64,000 nucleotides of DNA from Motiliproteus sp036960175 (GCA_036960175.1 JBALWH010000005.1:143669-207668), one strand, 5' to 3'. Shown: positions 8,686 through 17,558, counted from the first letter of the stretch. Notes: a model not told the origin generated them from the letters alone. A program made the numbers and translations.

Positions 8686-8849
8686 TACCTTTACCTCTGG
8701 TTACTCATTGCCAGCCATCATGGGTTCGCTACCCAACCTAACAATAGTGTATGCCCAAGACGCTAGAAAAGTATTACCAACCACTGGCTATCTCAAGGCT
8801 CTTGTAGAATAATTTCCTATAGAACCTCAAAATAAGGGTATTTTTTTTC

Positions 8850-9305
8850 ATGGACGCCACAGACAAGAGCATTCTTAAACTATTACAGACTGATGCGACT
8901 CTTTCCCTCGCTGAACTGTCTGCGCAGATTAATATCTCTACAACCCCTTGCTGGAAGCGCATCAAACGACTGGAACAAGACGGCATTATTAAAGCCCGAG
9001 TGGCGTTGCTCGACGCTGCAAAAGTGCAGTTAAAAGTGTCTGTCTTCGTCCATATCAAGACCCAACATCATGATAGCGCCTGGCTTGACCACTTTTCTGC
9101 AGTGGTGGACCGCTTCGACGAAGTCATGGAGTGCTACCGAATGTCGGGTGAGTGGGATTACCTGCTCAGGGTGGTGGTGAAAGATATTGAAGCCTTCGAT
9201 CATTTTTACAAGAAACTGGTGCATCAGGTGGATGGACTAACGGACGTGACCTCCAGTTTTTCTATGGAAGAAGTAAAATACACCACGCAACTACCTGTTA
9301 GATAA
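8850..9305 (+). CDS. Lrp/AsnC family transcriptional regulator
   Basis: 151 residues. The N-terminal helix-turn-helix is SLAELSAQINISTTPCWKRI (residues 20-39), and the RAM ligand-binding domain follows (residues 65-145). The STTPCWKR recognition region is typical of the DecR/YbaO branch, which senses cysteine in Enterobacteria. It is divergent from the PLP enzyme at 7645-8685, and the 164-bp gap between them must hold both promoters, so local regulation of that enzyme is inferred. Confidence 0.9.
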   Translation: MDATDKSILKLLQTDATLSLAELSAQINISTTPCWKRIKRLEQDGIIKARVALLDAAKVQLKVSVFVHIKTQHHDSAWLDHFSAVVDRFDEVMECYRMSGEWDYLLRVVVKDIEAFDHFYKKLVHQVDGLTDVTSSFSMEEVKYTTQLPVR

Positions 9306-9470
9306 GCCTCTTTAAGTGATGTTTTCGGTGTTCGCAGCTGCAAAAAATATTGTTAGCCAAGCTCAGGCTCTATGCCATACTAAAACTGACAAAAATTAGC
9401 CAGCAAGCAGAATGCCGTTTCCATTCAAGGAAGCCTTACGGGGCTGCTATTGAAACCACAAGGACAACCC

Positions 9471-11483
9471 TTGAAGTCTGTATTGTTTTTGCCGCTGACG
9501 TTACTACTCAGCATGCTACTGTCTCTCCCCCTATGGGCAGCTACTGCCAACGATTCTCTGCAGCCAATTACCCTGCAATTACGCTGGCTTCACCAGTTCC
9601 AGTTCGCCGGATATTATGCCGCCAAGCAACAAGGTTACTACCGCGACGCCGGTCTGGATGTGGAGATTCGACCCGGAGCTCCCGGCCGTGAACCGGTCAA
9701 AGAGGTGGTAGAGGAACGGGCTCACTACGGCGTCGGCAACAGCGAACTACTGCATCAAAGACTCAACGGCGAACCATTGGTCGCTCTGGCCGCCATATTT
9801 CAGCACTCTGCGTCGGTATTTTTGGTCAGACAAGACTCTGGTATCCGCACCCCGCAGGACCTGATCGGTCGCAAAGTCATGCTTATTAGCAAATCAGCCG
9901 ACGTCGGGCTAGTGGCGATGCTCCACAACGAAGGGGTCGACATCTCCCGCGTACAATTGATCAAGAGCAGCTACGACATTAACGACCTAGCCACCGGTAA
10001 GGTCGACGCCTTCAACTCCTACCTCACTAATGAACCTTATTTCATGGCGGAGAGACATATTCCGGTATCGGTAATCCATCCATCCACCTATGGCGTCGAT
10101 TTTTATTCCGACATTTTATTCACCAGCGAACAAGAGCTTAAGAAACACCCACAGCGAGTGAAACTGTTTCGTGAGGCATCTTTGCGTGGCTGGCAATACG
10201 CGATGGATCATCCGGAAAAAATCATCAACCTGATCATCTCTGAATATGCCGATACCAAAAGCCGAGACCATTTGCGCTTCGAAGCCGCCACTATGCGCAA
10301 GCTGATTATGCCCAACCTCATCCAATACGGACATATGAATCCAGGTCGCTGGCAGCATATGGCCGATACTCTAGTGCAACAGGGTATGACAGAGTCTGGC
10401 TACGACCTTGAAGGTTTTATCTATAATCCAAACCCCTTACCGGACCTATCGCGCTGGTACACTGCAGTGCTTTCGCTGCTAGCAGGGGTGCTGCTGCTCA
10501 GCATCGTGGCCATGGGGCTTTATTACTACAACCGCAGGCTCAAGGGCGCCATTGATTACGGTCGTCAGACACAGCACAAACTGCAGCAGCAAACCGCCCT
10601 ATTCGAGGCTATTTTCCAGAGCACTCCGGACGCCACGGTGATCAGCAATAACCAGCGGGAGATTATTCTTTGCAACCCTGCGTTCAGCCAAACCTTTGGC
10701 TACCAACCTGATGAAGTAATCGGCAAATCCGCAGCTATTTTATATGAAGATGATAAAACCTTTAAAGAACAAGGGCATGTGCACTTCAATATGGTCACCC
10801 AGCCCCATATTGACCCCTATGAAATCAATTACTGCCGTAAAACTGGTGAGCTATTTCCAAGCCTTTCTCAGGGCGGCCCAATCGTTGACGTAAACGGCCA
10901 TGCCCTGGGATTTATCGCTGTCATCCAGGACATTACCGAACAGAAGCGATCTCAACAGGAAATTATCCGCATGGCGCTGGCGGACCCCTTGACCGGGCTC
11001 GCCAACCGTCATCAGTTCAATCGCAAAATCGAAGAATGCATTAAACTCGCCAAACGCCAGCGACAACTGCTATCTCTAGCGATAATGGACCTGGATTTTT
11101 TTAAGCAGGTCAATGACCAGCATGGCCATCCAATCGGCGATAAGCTGCTAATACAGGTCGCTAAAATAATTAAAGATTCATTTCGAGAAACCGATCTTGT
11201 GGCTCGCATCGGCGGTGATGAATTTGCCATTATCATGACCAATCCAGACAGCCCAAATGCGATCCGCCAACCCGCAGAACGAATCATTGAGGCTCTGCGC
11301 CAGTTGTCGGACATCGATGGCAATAAAATCAATATAGGCGCCAGCTTCGGTGTTGCCAGTTACCCATTGGATACTGAAGACCTGAGCGAACTTTACCGTC
11401 TGGCTGATCGCGCGCTCTACTCTTCCAAGCAAATGGGAAGAAACTGCTGCTCTCTCGCAAATGAGAACAGAGCGCGCGTTTAG
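9471..11483 (+). CDS. NMT1/THI5-like binding domain - PAS - GGDEF diguanylate cyclase
   Basis: A signal peptide (MKSVLFLPLTLLLSMLLSLP) leads into a periplasmic NMT1/THI5-like substrate-binding domain (about residues 28-320; LRWLHQFQFAGYYAAKQQGY is characteristic). One membrane segment (about 330-352), a PAS domain (about 375-500) and a GGDEF domain with intact GGDEF and an RETD inhibitory I-site follow. It should make c-di-GMP in response to a periplasmic ligand. The TTG at 9471 is chosen over the TTG at 9450 because AAGGACA lies just upstream and it gives a clean signal peptide. The ligand is unknown; the domain family binds thiamine-precursor-like or nitrate/sulfonate-type molecules. Confidence 0.9.
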   Translation: MKSVLFLPLTLLLSMLLSLPLWAATANDSLQPITLQLRWLHQFQFAGYYAAKQQGYYRDAGLDVEIRPGAPGREPVKEVVEERAHYGVGNSELLHQRLNGEPLVALAAIFQHSASVFLVRQDSGIRTPQDLIGRKVMLISKSADVGLVAMLHNEGVDISRVQLIKSSYDINDLATGKVDAFNSYLTNEPYFMAERHIPVSVIHPSTYGVDFYSDILFTSEQELKKHPQRVKLFREASLRGWQYAMDHPEKIINLIISEYADTKSRDHLRFEAATMRKLIMPNLIQYGHMNPGRWQHMADTLVQQGMTESGYDLEGFIYNPNPLPDLSRWYTAVLSLLAGVLLLSIVAMGLYYYNRRLKGAIDYGRQTQHKLQQQTALFEAIFQSTPDATVISNNQREIILCNPAFSQTFGYQPDEVIGKSAAILYEDDKTFKEQGHVHFNMVTQPHIDPYEINYCRKTGELFPSLSQGGPIVDVNGHALGFIAVIQDITEQKRSQQEIIRMALADPLTGLANRHQFNRKIEECIKLAKRQRQLLSLAIMDLDFFKQVNDQHGHPIGDKLLIQVAKIIKDSFRETDLVARIGGDEFAIIMTNPDSPNAIRQPAERIIEALRQLSDIDGNKINIGASFGVASYPLDTEDLSELYRLADRALYSSKQMGRNCCSLANENRARV

Positions 11484-11550
11484 TCGGCTAGGGCTTGCCT
11501 CTGACTTCGATAAAGAAGGCGGATTTATCGGCCGCGAAGTACTAGTCCGC
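11461..11550 (+). pseudogene. Possible GcvT/dimethylglycine-dehydrogenase-like gene scrap
   Basis: In a frame overlapping the end of the GGDEF gene, codons around 11503-11550 encode FDKEGGFIGREVLVR. This resembles the DKxGGFIGREALLR motif of the aminomethyltransferase-like C-terminal domain of GcvT and dimethylglycine/sarcosine dehydrogenases. Nothing recognisable follows. Genes of that family often sit near folD, the next gene here. The match is short and could be chance. Confidence 0.25.
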
Positions 11551-11822
11551 TTAACAGTCGATTCGTCGCCTTCCAGTTTGATAACCCCTAACCTTTGTGT
11601 TATCACGTTAAGCCCGCAACGGGGGTCACCAAAGAGTGGCTGGAGAACACCCTTTTCTAAACAGAGATGGAGTGTGAACGCTAGGGGGTGACTCCCTCAT
11701 TACGTTCGCACTACAATCCGGCCATGGAAAAGACCAAATGCTAATTAACTGAACGAATGCTACGGGCAATATCTTGCTTATGGCAGCCAATACAGCCTTT
11801 CAAATGACCGGAGGAATACCGA
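11551..11822. other. Intergenic region before folD with an unexplained hairpin
   Basis: No convincing gene is present. A 10-bp stem with one G-U pair is formed by AGTGTGAACG (11671-11680) and CGTTCGCACT (11703-11712), with a G-run/C-run pair (GGGGG, CTCCC) inside its loop. No T-run follows, so it is not a terminator. It could be a leader structure for folD or relic DNA. Confidence 0.4.
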
Positions 11823-12677
11823 ATGCCCACTCTGCTGCTGGACGGCAAAAGCTTGGCCAAAAGCCGCGAAGCAATGCTAAAAAAAGCCGTTGAATCACTG
11901 ATCCAACAGAGTGCCAGACGCCCCACATTGGCCACCCTTCTGGTCGGCGAAGACCCCGCATCAGCTACCTATGTGCAAATGAAGGTTAATGCCTGTGCAC
12001 GAGTGGGCATTGGTTCTCGAAAGATCGCAATGTCGGCCAGCACGACGACCGAAGAGCTGCTGACCGAGATCGAAAAGCTCAACCGTGATCCCGACGTCAG
12101 CGGTATCCTGTTGCAACATCCGGTACCTGAGCACATCGACGAACGCGCCTGCTTTGATGCCATTGCTTTGCAAAAAGACGTAGACGGCGTAACCACTCAA
12201 GGCTTCGGACGTATGGCCATGGCCGAGCCCGCCTATGGCTCGGCCACCCCGGCGGGAATCATGACCTTGCTACGCCATTACGATATCGAACTGGAAGGTA
12301 AACATGCTGTGGTAGTAGGCCGCAGTCCAATCCTCGGAAAACCCATGGCTGCCATGCTGCTCAATGCCAACGCAACAGTGACGGTCTGCCACTCTCGAAC
12401 CCGAAACCTCGCCGAGATGGTGGGCCAAGCCGATATCCTGGTCGGTGCCGTCGGCCAACCCGAGCTGATCCGGGCGGAATGGATTCGTGACGGAGCCGTG
12501 GTCATCGACGCCGGCTATCACCCCGGCGGTATTGGCGATATAGAAAAAACAGGGCTGGAAGCAAGAGTGTCAGCACTAACCCCTGTTCCTGGCGGGGTTG
12601 GCCCAATGACGATTAATGCGCTGATCAGCCAAACGCTGGATTCGGCCAGAGCCCAACACAGCCTCTGCGAAAATTGA
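11823..12677 (+). CDS. folD: Bifunctional methylene-THF dehydrogenase / methenyl-THF cyclohydrolase
   Basis: 284 residues, normal FolD length. The motifs YVQMKVNACARVGI (with the catalytic lysine), GILLQHPVPEH, the NADP-binding VVVGRSPILGKPMA and the C-terminal PVPGGVGPMT are all present. It interconverts 5,10-methylene-, methenyl- and 10-formyl-tetrahydrofolate in the cytosol. The ATG at 11823 has a GGAGGAA ribosome site. Confidence 0.97.
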   Translation: MPTLLLDGKSLAKSREAMLKKAVESLIQQSARRPTLATLLVGEDPASATYVQMKVNACARVGIGSRKIAMSASTTTEELLTEIEKLNRDPDVSGILLQHPVPEHIDERACFDAIALQKDVDGVTTQGFGRMAMAEPAYGSATPAGIMTLLRHYDIELEGKHAVVVGRSPILGKPMAAMLLNANATVTVCHSRTRNLAEMVGQADILVGAVGQPELIRAEWIRDGAVVIDAGYHPGGIGDIEKTGLEARVSALTPVPGGVGPMTINALISQTLDSARAQHSLCEN

Positions 12678-12745
12678 GAGATTCGCAGAGTAGCCGCAAC
12701 ACCGACTGTCCTGGCGCTTAAGGGCGGTCATTCAGATCACCAAAA

Positions 12746-12764
12746 CGATCCGATACACGGATCG
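12746..12764. repeat. Small perfect inverted repeat between folD and trmB
   Basis: CGATCCG and CGGATCG form a 7-bp dyad with a five-base centre in the otherwise featureless 269-bp gap 12678-12946. No T-run follows. It could be an operator or a weak hairpin. Confidence 0.3.
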
Positions 12765-12946
12765 AGTAACATCCGCTTTCGACTGTGGATTACCTGATCA
12801 ATGGCCTATAGAGTCCGTTTAAAGTGCACCAAAAATACTATCGCTCGAATAGTCGGAAAGTGCCTAGTGAAATATGGCCAGTCCAACTCGCTTAGTTCGG
12901 TATCCAGAAGTAGTGGGGCGGATCAACACTGCAGAAGCAGCAATGA

Positions 12947-13639
12947 TCAAGCGGTGCGCTTAAAGATCAGATCCCAGACCCCATGCCCGAGCTTTTCACC
13001 CCGGCGCTGGAATTTGGTATCGGGGCGATGCTCAGGTTGTGGCGAGTAATTGCCTGCACCGGCGGCATTGTCATAGCCCTCAGCCGCGGACATCACTTCC
13101 ATCATGTGCTCGGCGTAGGGCTGCCAATCAGTTGCCATATGAAAACAACCACCGATTTTCAATTTGGGCCGCAGCTGCTGGGCAAAATCCGGCTGCACCA
13201 TGCGGCGCTTGTGGTGCTTTTTCTTCGGCCAGGGGTCAGCAAAAAACAGCTGCAGACAATCGAGGCTGGCGTCAGGCACACAGCGGTCTAACACCTCGAG
13301 TGCATCTTCCTTGTAGATACGCACGTTATTCAGGCCAGCCAGGGTAATATTATTGAGCAGCCTGCCCACCCCCGGACGATGAACTTCAATACCAATGAAG
13401 TTCTTTTCCGGCTCGGCTTCGGCCATGGCCTTTAAAGAATCACCCATACCAAAACCGATTTCCAACACGACCGGGGCCGTACGTCCAAACAGCTGCTCAA
13501 AATCTAGCACGCCATTTTCAATCTCAAGACCATAGGTCGACCACTGTTCCGTCAACGCTCTTTCCTGTCCTGGAGTCATGCGTCCAGCACGCATGACAAA
13601 GGTGCGTATGGTGCGCTTTTTTGTATTGTCTTCAGTCAT
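12947..13639 (-). CDS. trmB: tRNA (guanine-N7-)-methyltransferase
   Basis: TrmB makes m7G46 in tRNA using S-adenosylmethionine. The protein has the SAM-binding motif VVLEIGFGMGDSL, the downstream FIGIEVHRPGVGR and the substrate-binding segment FADPWPKKKHHKRR. The in-frame ATG at 13639 (MTEDNTKKRT) is chosen because it gives the usual 230 residues; the longer frame to 13720 runs through the ilvD terminator. The C terminus (KFQRRGEKLGHGVWDL) is intact. Confidence 0.94.
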   Translation of the reverse strand: MTEDNTKKRTIRTFVMRAGRMTPGQERALTEQWSTYGLEIENGVLDFEQLFGRTAPVVLEIGFGMGDSLKAMAEAEPEKNFIGIEVHRPGVGRLLNNITLAGLNNVRIYKEDALEVLDRCVPDASLDCLQLFFADPWPKKKHHKRRMVQPDFAQQLRPKLKIGGCFHMATDWQPYAEHMMEVMSAAEGYDNAAGAGNYSPQPEHRPDTKFQRRGEKLGHGVWDLIFKRTA

Positions 13640-13710
13640 CGCTGTGGAACTCTGCATTCGGTCGTTAGTCGGCGTAGTTTTAAGGGCGCAAATTATAAAG
13701 CGCTGTCCTG

Positions 13711-13741
13711 AAAATAACAAAGGGCCACCTAAGTGACCCTT
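13711..13741 (-). terminator. Terminator of ilvD
   Basis: On the minus strand, AAGGGTCAC pairs with GTGGCCCTT (nine pairs, one G-U) around TTAG, followed by TGTTATTTT. It lies between ilvD and trmB. Confidence 0.75.
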
Positions 13742-13760
13742 TATTCATGGCGAGAGGAAC

Positions 13761-15605
13761 TTAGTCCAGCAGACTCAGATCCCGCACCGCACCCTTATCG
13801 GCACTGGTCACCATCTTGGCGTAGACCTTCAGTGCCGTTGATACCTTGCGTGGACGCTCTTCAGCAGGTTTCCAGCCATCTTTACCTTTGGCATCCATGG
13901 CGGCACGGCGGCTAGCTAGCTCCTCATCAGACAGCAAGACATCAATGCTGCGATTAGGAATATCGATTCGGATTCGATCACCGTTTTCGACCAGGCCAAT
14001 AGTTCCGCCACCCGCCGCTTCAGGTGAGACATGGCCGATAGACAAGCCCGAAGTACCACCCGAGAAACGCCCGTCAGTCAGCAGCGCACATTCTTTACCC
14101 AGACCTTTAGACTTCAAGTAGCTGGTGGGATAAAGCATCTCTTGCATACCCGGTCCACCGCGGGGGCCTTCGTAACGGATAACCACTACATCGCCAGCCT
14201 TTACGTTGCCAGCAAGCACATCAGCGACGGCCTGATCCTGACTTTCACAAATAAACGCAGGGCCTTCGAAGGTCCAGATGCTTTCATCGACGCCAGAGGT
14301 TTTCACCACACAGCCGTCTTCAGCAAGATTACCAAACAATACCGCCAGACCACCTTCCTGACTGAAGGCATGCTCGGCGGAACGAATACAGCCATTGACG
14401 CGATCACTATCCAGAGAACCCCAACGGGTTGACTGAGAGAAGGCTACTTGAGTAGGGATGCCGCCAGGACCTGCTTTATAGAAGGTCTTGATCGCTTCAT
14501 CGCCTGTGGTGGTGATATCCCACTTCTCGATCGCCTCTGCCAGCGTCGCCGAATGGACGGTAGGAATGCTGGCATCGAGCAATCCGGCACGATTCAATTC
14601 AGCAAGAATACTGAAAATACCGCCGGCACGATGCACGTCTTCGATATGGTATTTCTGATCGTTAGGCGCCACCTTACACAGATAAGGAACCCGGCGAGAC
14701 AGGCGATCCATATCCGCCAGAGTGAAGTCCACTTCCGCTTCTAGGGCGATGGCCAGCAAGTGCAGAATAGTGTTGGTGGAACCGCCCATGGCGATATCCA
14801 GTGTCATGGAGTTCTCGAACGCCGCTTTACAACCAATGGAGCGAGGCAAGACAGAATAATCGTCCTGCTCGTAGTGCCGCTTAGTGATCTCAACGATCTT
14901 GCGACCGGCTTCCAAAAACAGCTCTTCGCGATCGCTGTGGGTAGCCAGCACCGTGCCGTTACCCGGCAGTGACAGGCCTAAGGCTTCGGTCAGGCAGTTC
15001 ATGGAGTTGGCAGTGAACATGCCGGAGCAAGAACCACAGGTTGGGCAGGCGGAACGCTCGACTTCGGCAACCAGCTCGTCAGAGGCCGTATCATCAGCCG
15101 CCAGTACCATGGCATCGACCAGATCCAGACCGTGATCCACCAGTTTGGTTTTTCCCGCTTCCATGGGGCCACCAGAAACAAAAATAACCGGGATATTGAG
15201 GCGCATTGCCGCCATCAGCATTCCGGGGGTGATCTTGTCACAGTTGGAAATACACACCAGCGCATCGGCACAGTGGGCATTACACATATATTCTACAGAG
15301 TCAGCGATCAAATCCCGGGAAGGCAGACTATAAAGCATGCCGTCGTGACCCATGGCGATACCGTCATCAACGGCGATGGTATCGAATTCTTTCGCCACAC
15401 CACCGGCCCTTTCGATTTCACGGGCAACCAATTGCCCCAAGTCTTTCAGGTGCACATGCCCAGGTACAAACTGAGTAAAGGAGTTGGCAATGGCAATAAT
15501 CGGCTTGCTGAAATCTTCATCTTTCATGCCGGTTGCACGCCAGAGCGCACGGGCTCCGGCCATATTACGACCTTGAGTCGAAGTATTGGAACGATAGGCA
15601 GGCAT
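13761..15605 (-). CDS. ilvD: Dihydroxy-acid dehydratase
   Basis: 614 residues. Cluster-binding cysteines are visible in ISNCDKITPG and CPTCGSCSGMFTANS, together with the C-terminal LLTDGRFSGGTSG. It dehydrates 2,3-dihydroxy acids to 2-keto acids in valine and isoleucine synthesis. The start ATG at 15605 (MPAYRSNTSTQGRNMAGARA) is the usual N terminus, with AGGAGAG upstream. A terminator follows. ilvE, the next pathway gene in the window, is 32 kb away. Confidence 0.97.
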   Translation of the reverse strand: MPAYRSNTSTQGRNMAGARALWRATGMKDEDFSKPIIAIANSFTQFVPGHVHLKDLGQLVAREIERAGGVAKEFDTIAVDDGIAMGHDGMLYSLPSRDLIADSVEYMCNAHCADALVCISNCDKITPGMLMAAMRLNIPVIFVSGGPMEAGKTKLVDHGLDLVDAMVLAADDTASDELVAEVERSACPTCGSCSGMFTANSMNCLTEALGLSLPGNGTVLATHSDREELFLEAGRKIVEITKRHYEQDDYSVLPRSIGCKAAFENSMTLDIAMGGSTNTILHLLAIALEAEVDFTLADMDRLSRRVPYLCKVAPNDQKYHIEDVHRAGGIFSILAELNRAGLLDASIPTVHSATLAEAIEKWDITTTGDEAIKTFYKAGPGGIPTQVAFSQSTRWGSLDSDRVNGCIRSAEHAFSQEGGLAVLFGNLAEDGCVVKTSGVDESIWTFEGPAFICESQDQAVADVLAGNVKAGDVVVIRYEGPRGGPGMQEMLYPTSYLKSKGLGKECALLTDGRFSGGTSGLSIGHVSPEAAGGGTIGLVENGDRIRIDIPNRSIDVLLSDEELASRRAAMDAKGKDGWKPAEERPRKVSTALKVYAKMVTSADKGAVRDLSLLD

Positions 15606-15878
15606 CGAAGAGGCTCTCCTGGTGTGTCGCGTAAAAAATATCGGGTGTAAACAAGAGTGCTATTCTAACAGCGCCCTGATGTAGATGAAATCAGCCAGGG
15701 AATAAAACATACATGATCCATGCTCCACTTGGCAGTTCCCGGGGCTGCCGCATTAATGCCGCTCTCCCCTAATTGCTTATTTCCCCATCACTAAATATCT
15801 GCAATGATTCCAGCCACAGAAATACCATCACGAAGCGCAGCAGTCAGGTTATAAACCGAAAAGGATAAGAGGACAGTA

Positions 15879-16115
15879 ATGAAAAACGAGCCGGAACAGC
15901 CAAGCATTCGTGCCGATCGCTATCTGCAATGGATGACAAAAGCAGGGATTCCATTGGCCATTATTAGCATCGCCAGCCTGTGGATCGGACAAGCGTTCCA
16001 TATCCCACAGTTAGGCAGCCTATTTATCATTTTTATGCCTCTGACCCTGATGATCGGTTTTGCTTACAATATCCGCTACTTTATCCTCGCCGCCCGTCGG
16101 CGCCGAAAGTCCTAG
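15879..16115 (+). CDS. Small two-helix membrane protein of unknown function
   Basis: 78 residues with two predicted membrane segments (about residues 21-40 and 46-70) and a basic C terminus (AARRRRKS). The family is not recognised. A GGATAAGAGGA ribosome site precedes the ATG. The Crp/Fnr-type gene starts 11 bases downstream of its stop, so the two are probably co-transcribed. The 273-bp gap upstream, shared with divergent ilvD, shows no other clear feature. Confidence 0.7.
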   Translation: MKNEPEQPSIRADRYLQWMTKAGIPLAIISIASLWIGQAFHIPQLGSLFIIFMPLTLMIGFAYNIRYFILAARRRRKS

Positions 16116-16126
16116 AGCGTCTTAAT

Positions 16127-16795
16127 ATGGATCCCCTGCTGCTGGAGCGTTTTCCTGCCCTAGGCCGTGTCGATGACTCTGCAGGGCAACAGATTCTATC
16201 CACCGCACGGTTGATCTCATTACCAGCCAATCAAGTGGTGTTCAGCCTAGGTGATAGCTGTGACAACTATCTGCTCATCGTTGAAGGTACGGTTAAGGTG
16301 CTGGGAAGAGGCGTTAATGGCCGGGAAATAGTCCTCTACCGCATCCACAATACCGACAGTTGTGTTATCACCACTAGCTGCCTGCTTAGTCACGACTGCT
16401 ATCCAGCGGAAGGCATTACCGAAACCGAGGTCAAAGCCTTCATCATTCCACGACAACAGTTCCAACAGGCTCTCAACAACTCCCCTGGCCTAAGAGACTT
16501 TATCTTCCAAGCCTACAGCGAACGCCTTAGTGACCTCATCCATCTGGTGCAAGAGATAGCTTTTGAGCGCATCGACCTGCGCCTGGCACGACAGCTAGCG
16601 CTGCTGGGTAAAACCCAGACAGAGATTCATTGTACCCACCAACAGCTAGCCACTGAATTAGGGTCTGCGCGGGAAGTAATCAGCCGGCAACTGAAAGAGT
16701 TTGAGAAACGCGGCTGGATCGGCCTCAATCGCGGCAATATCCGCATCCTGCAACTGCAACAGTTGGAAAAACTGGCCCTCAGCCACACAGAATAG
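16127..16795 (+). CDS. Crp/Fnr family transcriptional regulator
   Basis: 222 residues: N-terminal cyclic-nucleotide-like sensor domain (about 10-120) and C-terminal winged helix with the recognition segment TELGSAREVISRQLKEFEKR. Cysteines cluster in the sensor domain (GDSCDNY, DSCVITTSCLLSHDC), which suggests redox, NO or metal sensing rather than cAMP. The ATG at 16127 is chosen because it starts the usual domain; the open frame extends upstream to 15980 but overlaps the small membrane gene. A DUF2892 gene lies just downstream with a palindrome between them. Confidence 0.88.
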   Translation: MDPLLLERFPALGRVDDSAGQQILSTARLISLPANQVVFSLGDSCDNYLLIVEGTVKVLGRGVNGREIVLYRIHNTDSCVITTSCLLSHDCYPAEGITETEVKAFIIPRQQFQQALNNSPGLRDFIFQAYSERLSDLIHLVQEIAFERIDLRLARQLALLGKTQTEIHCTHQQLATELGSAREVISRQLKEFEKRGWIGLNRGNIRILQLQQLEKLALSHTE

Positions 16796-16814
16796 AATAT
16801 TAGCTTATCCTTAT

Positions 16815-16827
16815 GTGACATTGTCAC
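16815..16827. promoter_or_regulatory. Palindrome upstream of DUF2892 gene, possible Crp/Fnr-type operator
   Basis: GTGACATTGTCAC is a perfect 6-1-6 dyad. It resembles Crp/Fnr-family sites but with a five-base rather than six-base centre between TGTGA and TCACT. It lies about 80 bases before the DUF2892 start and just after the regulator stop. Confidence 0.45.
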
Positions 16828-16906
16828 TGAAGCACGCAACGCCTTTCCTTAAACTGTGATGCATACCTAAAAAAGCATTTACATTATTCTGATAGGAGAA
16901 GTGAAC

Positions 16907-17101
16907 ATGCAGCAAAATATAGGAAAAATTGACCAGACTCTGAGGATTGTGGTTGGCATGGCGCTGATCGCACTGGTATTTATCGGACCTCAGACCCCCT
17001 GGGGCTGGATCGGCGTTGCGGTGATATTGATAGCGCTGGTTGGGTTTTGTCCACTGTATAAGATCATGGGCCTTAGCACCTGCAAGAAATGCAGTGCCTA
17101 A
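16907..17101 (+). CDS. DUF2892 (YgaP transmembrane-like) small membrane protein
   Basis: 64 residues starting MQQNIGKIDQTLRIVVG, with two membrane helices and a C-terminal CPLYKIMGLSTCKKC. This is the DUF2892 pattern, as in the membrane part of the rhodanese YgaP. The two cysteine-containing sites fit sulfur or redox chemistry. The ATG at 16907 is preferred over the GTG at 16901 because AGGAGA sits upstream at the right spacing. It is followed by a strong terminator and is probably controlled by the Crp/Fnr protein next door. Confidence 0.85.
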   Translation: MQQNIGKIDQTLRIVVGMALIALVFIGPQTPWGWIGVAVILIALVGFCPLYKIMGLSTCKKCSA

Positions 17102-17116
17102 GCTTTTGTGACCATT

Positions 17117-17143
17117 AAAAAACCCGCTTAACGCGGGTTTTTT
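17117..17143 (+). terminator. Rho-independent terminator after DUF2892 gene
   Basis: Stem AAAAAACCCGC / GCGGGTTTTTT around TTAAC, with a long T-run. Confidence 0.92.
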
Positions 17144-17199
17144 CTATTTACACAATAAGAGCCAGAACAAAATCAGAGCCCGAACTAGAACCAGAGTCA

Positions 17200-17454
17200 T
17201 CAGTCCTTGATGGTCTTCTTGATCTGCTTCAAGGTGTGATGGCTGACATTAATGCCTTTCACCAGATAGATCAGATGCTGACAAATATTACGGGAATGAT
17301 AGCCAATCCGTTCCAGATCACTGGATGCCTTATTCACCGCCACGATCATCCGCAAATCACTAGCCGCCGGTTGCCGGCGGGCAATGACCCGGGTGCAGAG
17401 CGCATCGATGGCTATATCCCAGTCATTGGCCTACTTATCCGTAGTTTGAACCTC
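17200..17454 (-). pseudogene. phoU: phoU remnant with in-frame stop and internal deletion
   Basis: On the minus strand, one frame encodes VIARRQPAASDLRMIVAV, KASSDLERIG, then RNICQHLIYLVKG and a stop at 17200-17202. The first part matches the first PhoU helical repeat (ARRQPxASDLR...LERIGD). The second matches the end of the second repeat (ERIGDRxxNICE...YxVKGxDxRH). About 100 residues between the two ERIG motifs are missing, which suggests deletion between the internal repeats. A TAG at 17431-17433 and lack of an upstream start complete the decay. PhoU normally restrains PhoR/Pst signalling. The start given is only where readable similarity fades. Confidence 0.8.
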
Positions 17455-17558
17455 AAAAAAAACTAAAAAACCTGTTAATTCCCTATCGCAATCCGACTAT
17501 GTTGCTGTGGTATGATTCCGACCAATCCGTAAGCATGCTCAGATGGGAAAAATAACAA

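Noticed and set aside
12678..12946. A gene or tRNA in the folD-trmB gap
   Set aside because: Open frames here have no recognisable family, ribosome site or tRNA arms; only a small dyad is seen.
13640..13720. N-terminal extension of trmB
   Set aside because: It would run through the ilvD terminator and add residues not found in TrmB.
17236..17466. Plus-strand frame of 76 codons
   Set aside because: It lies antisense to the PhoU-like remnant, which explains the open frame; no ribosome site or family.
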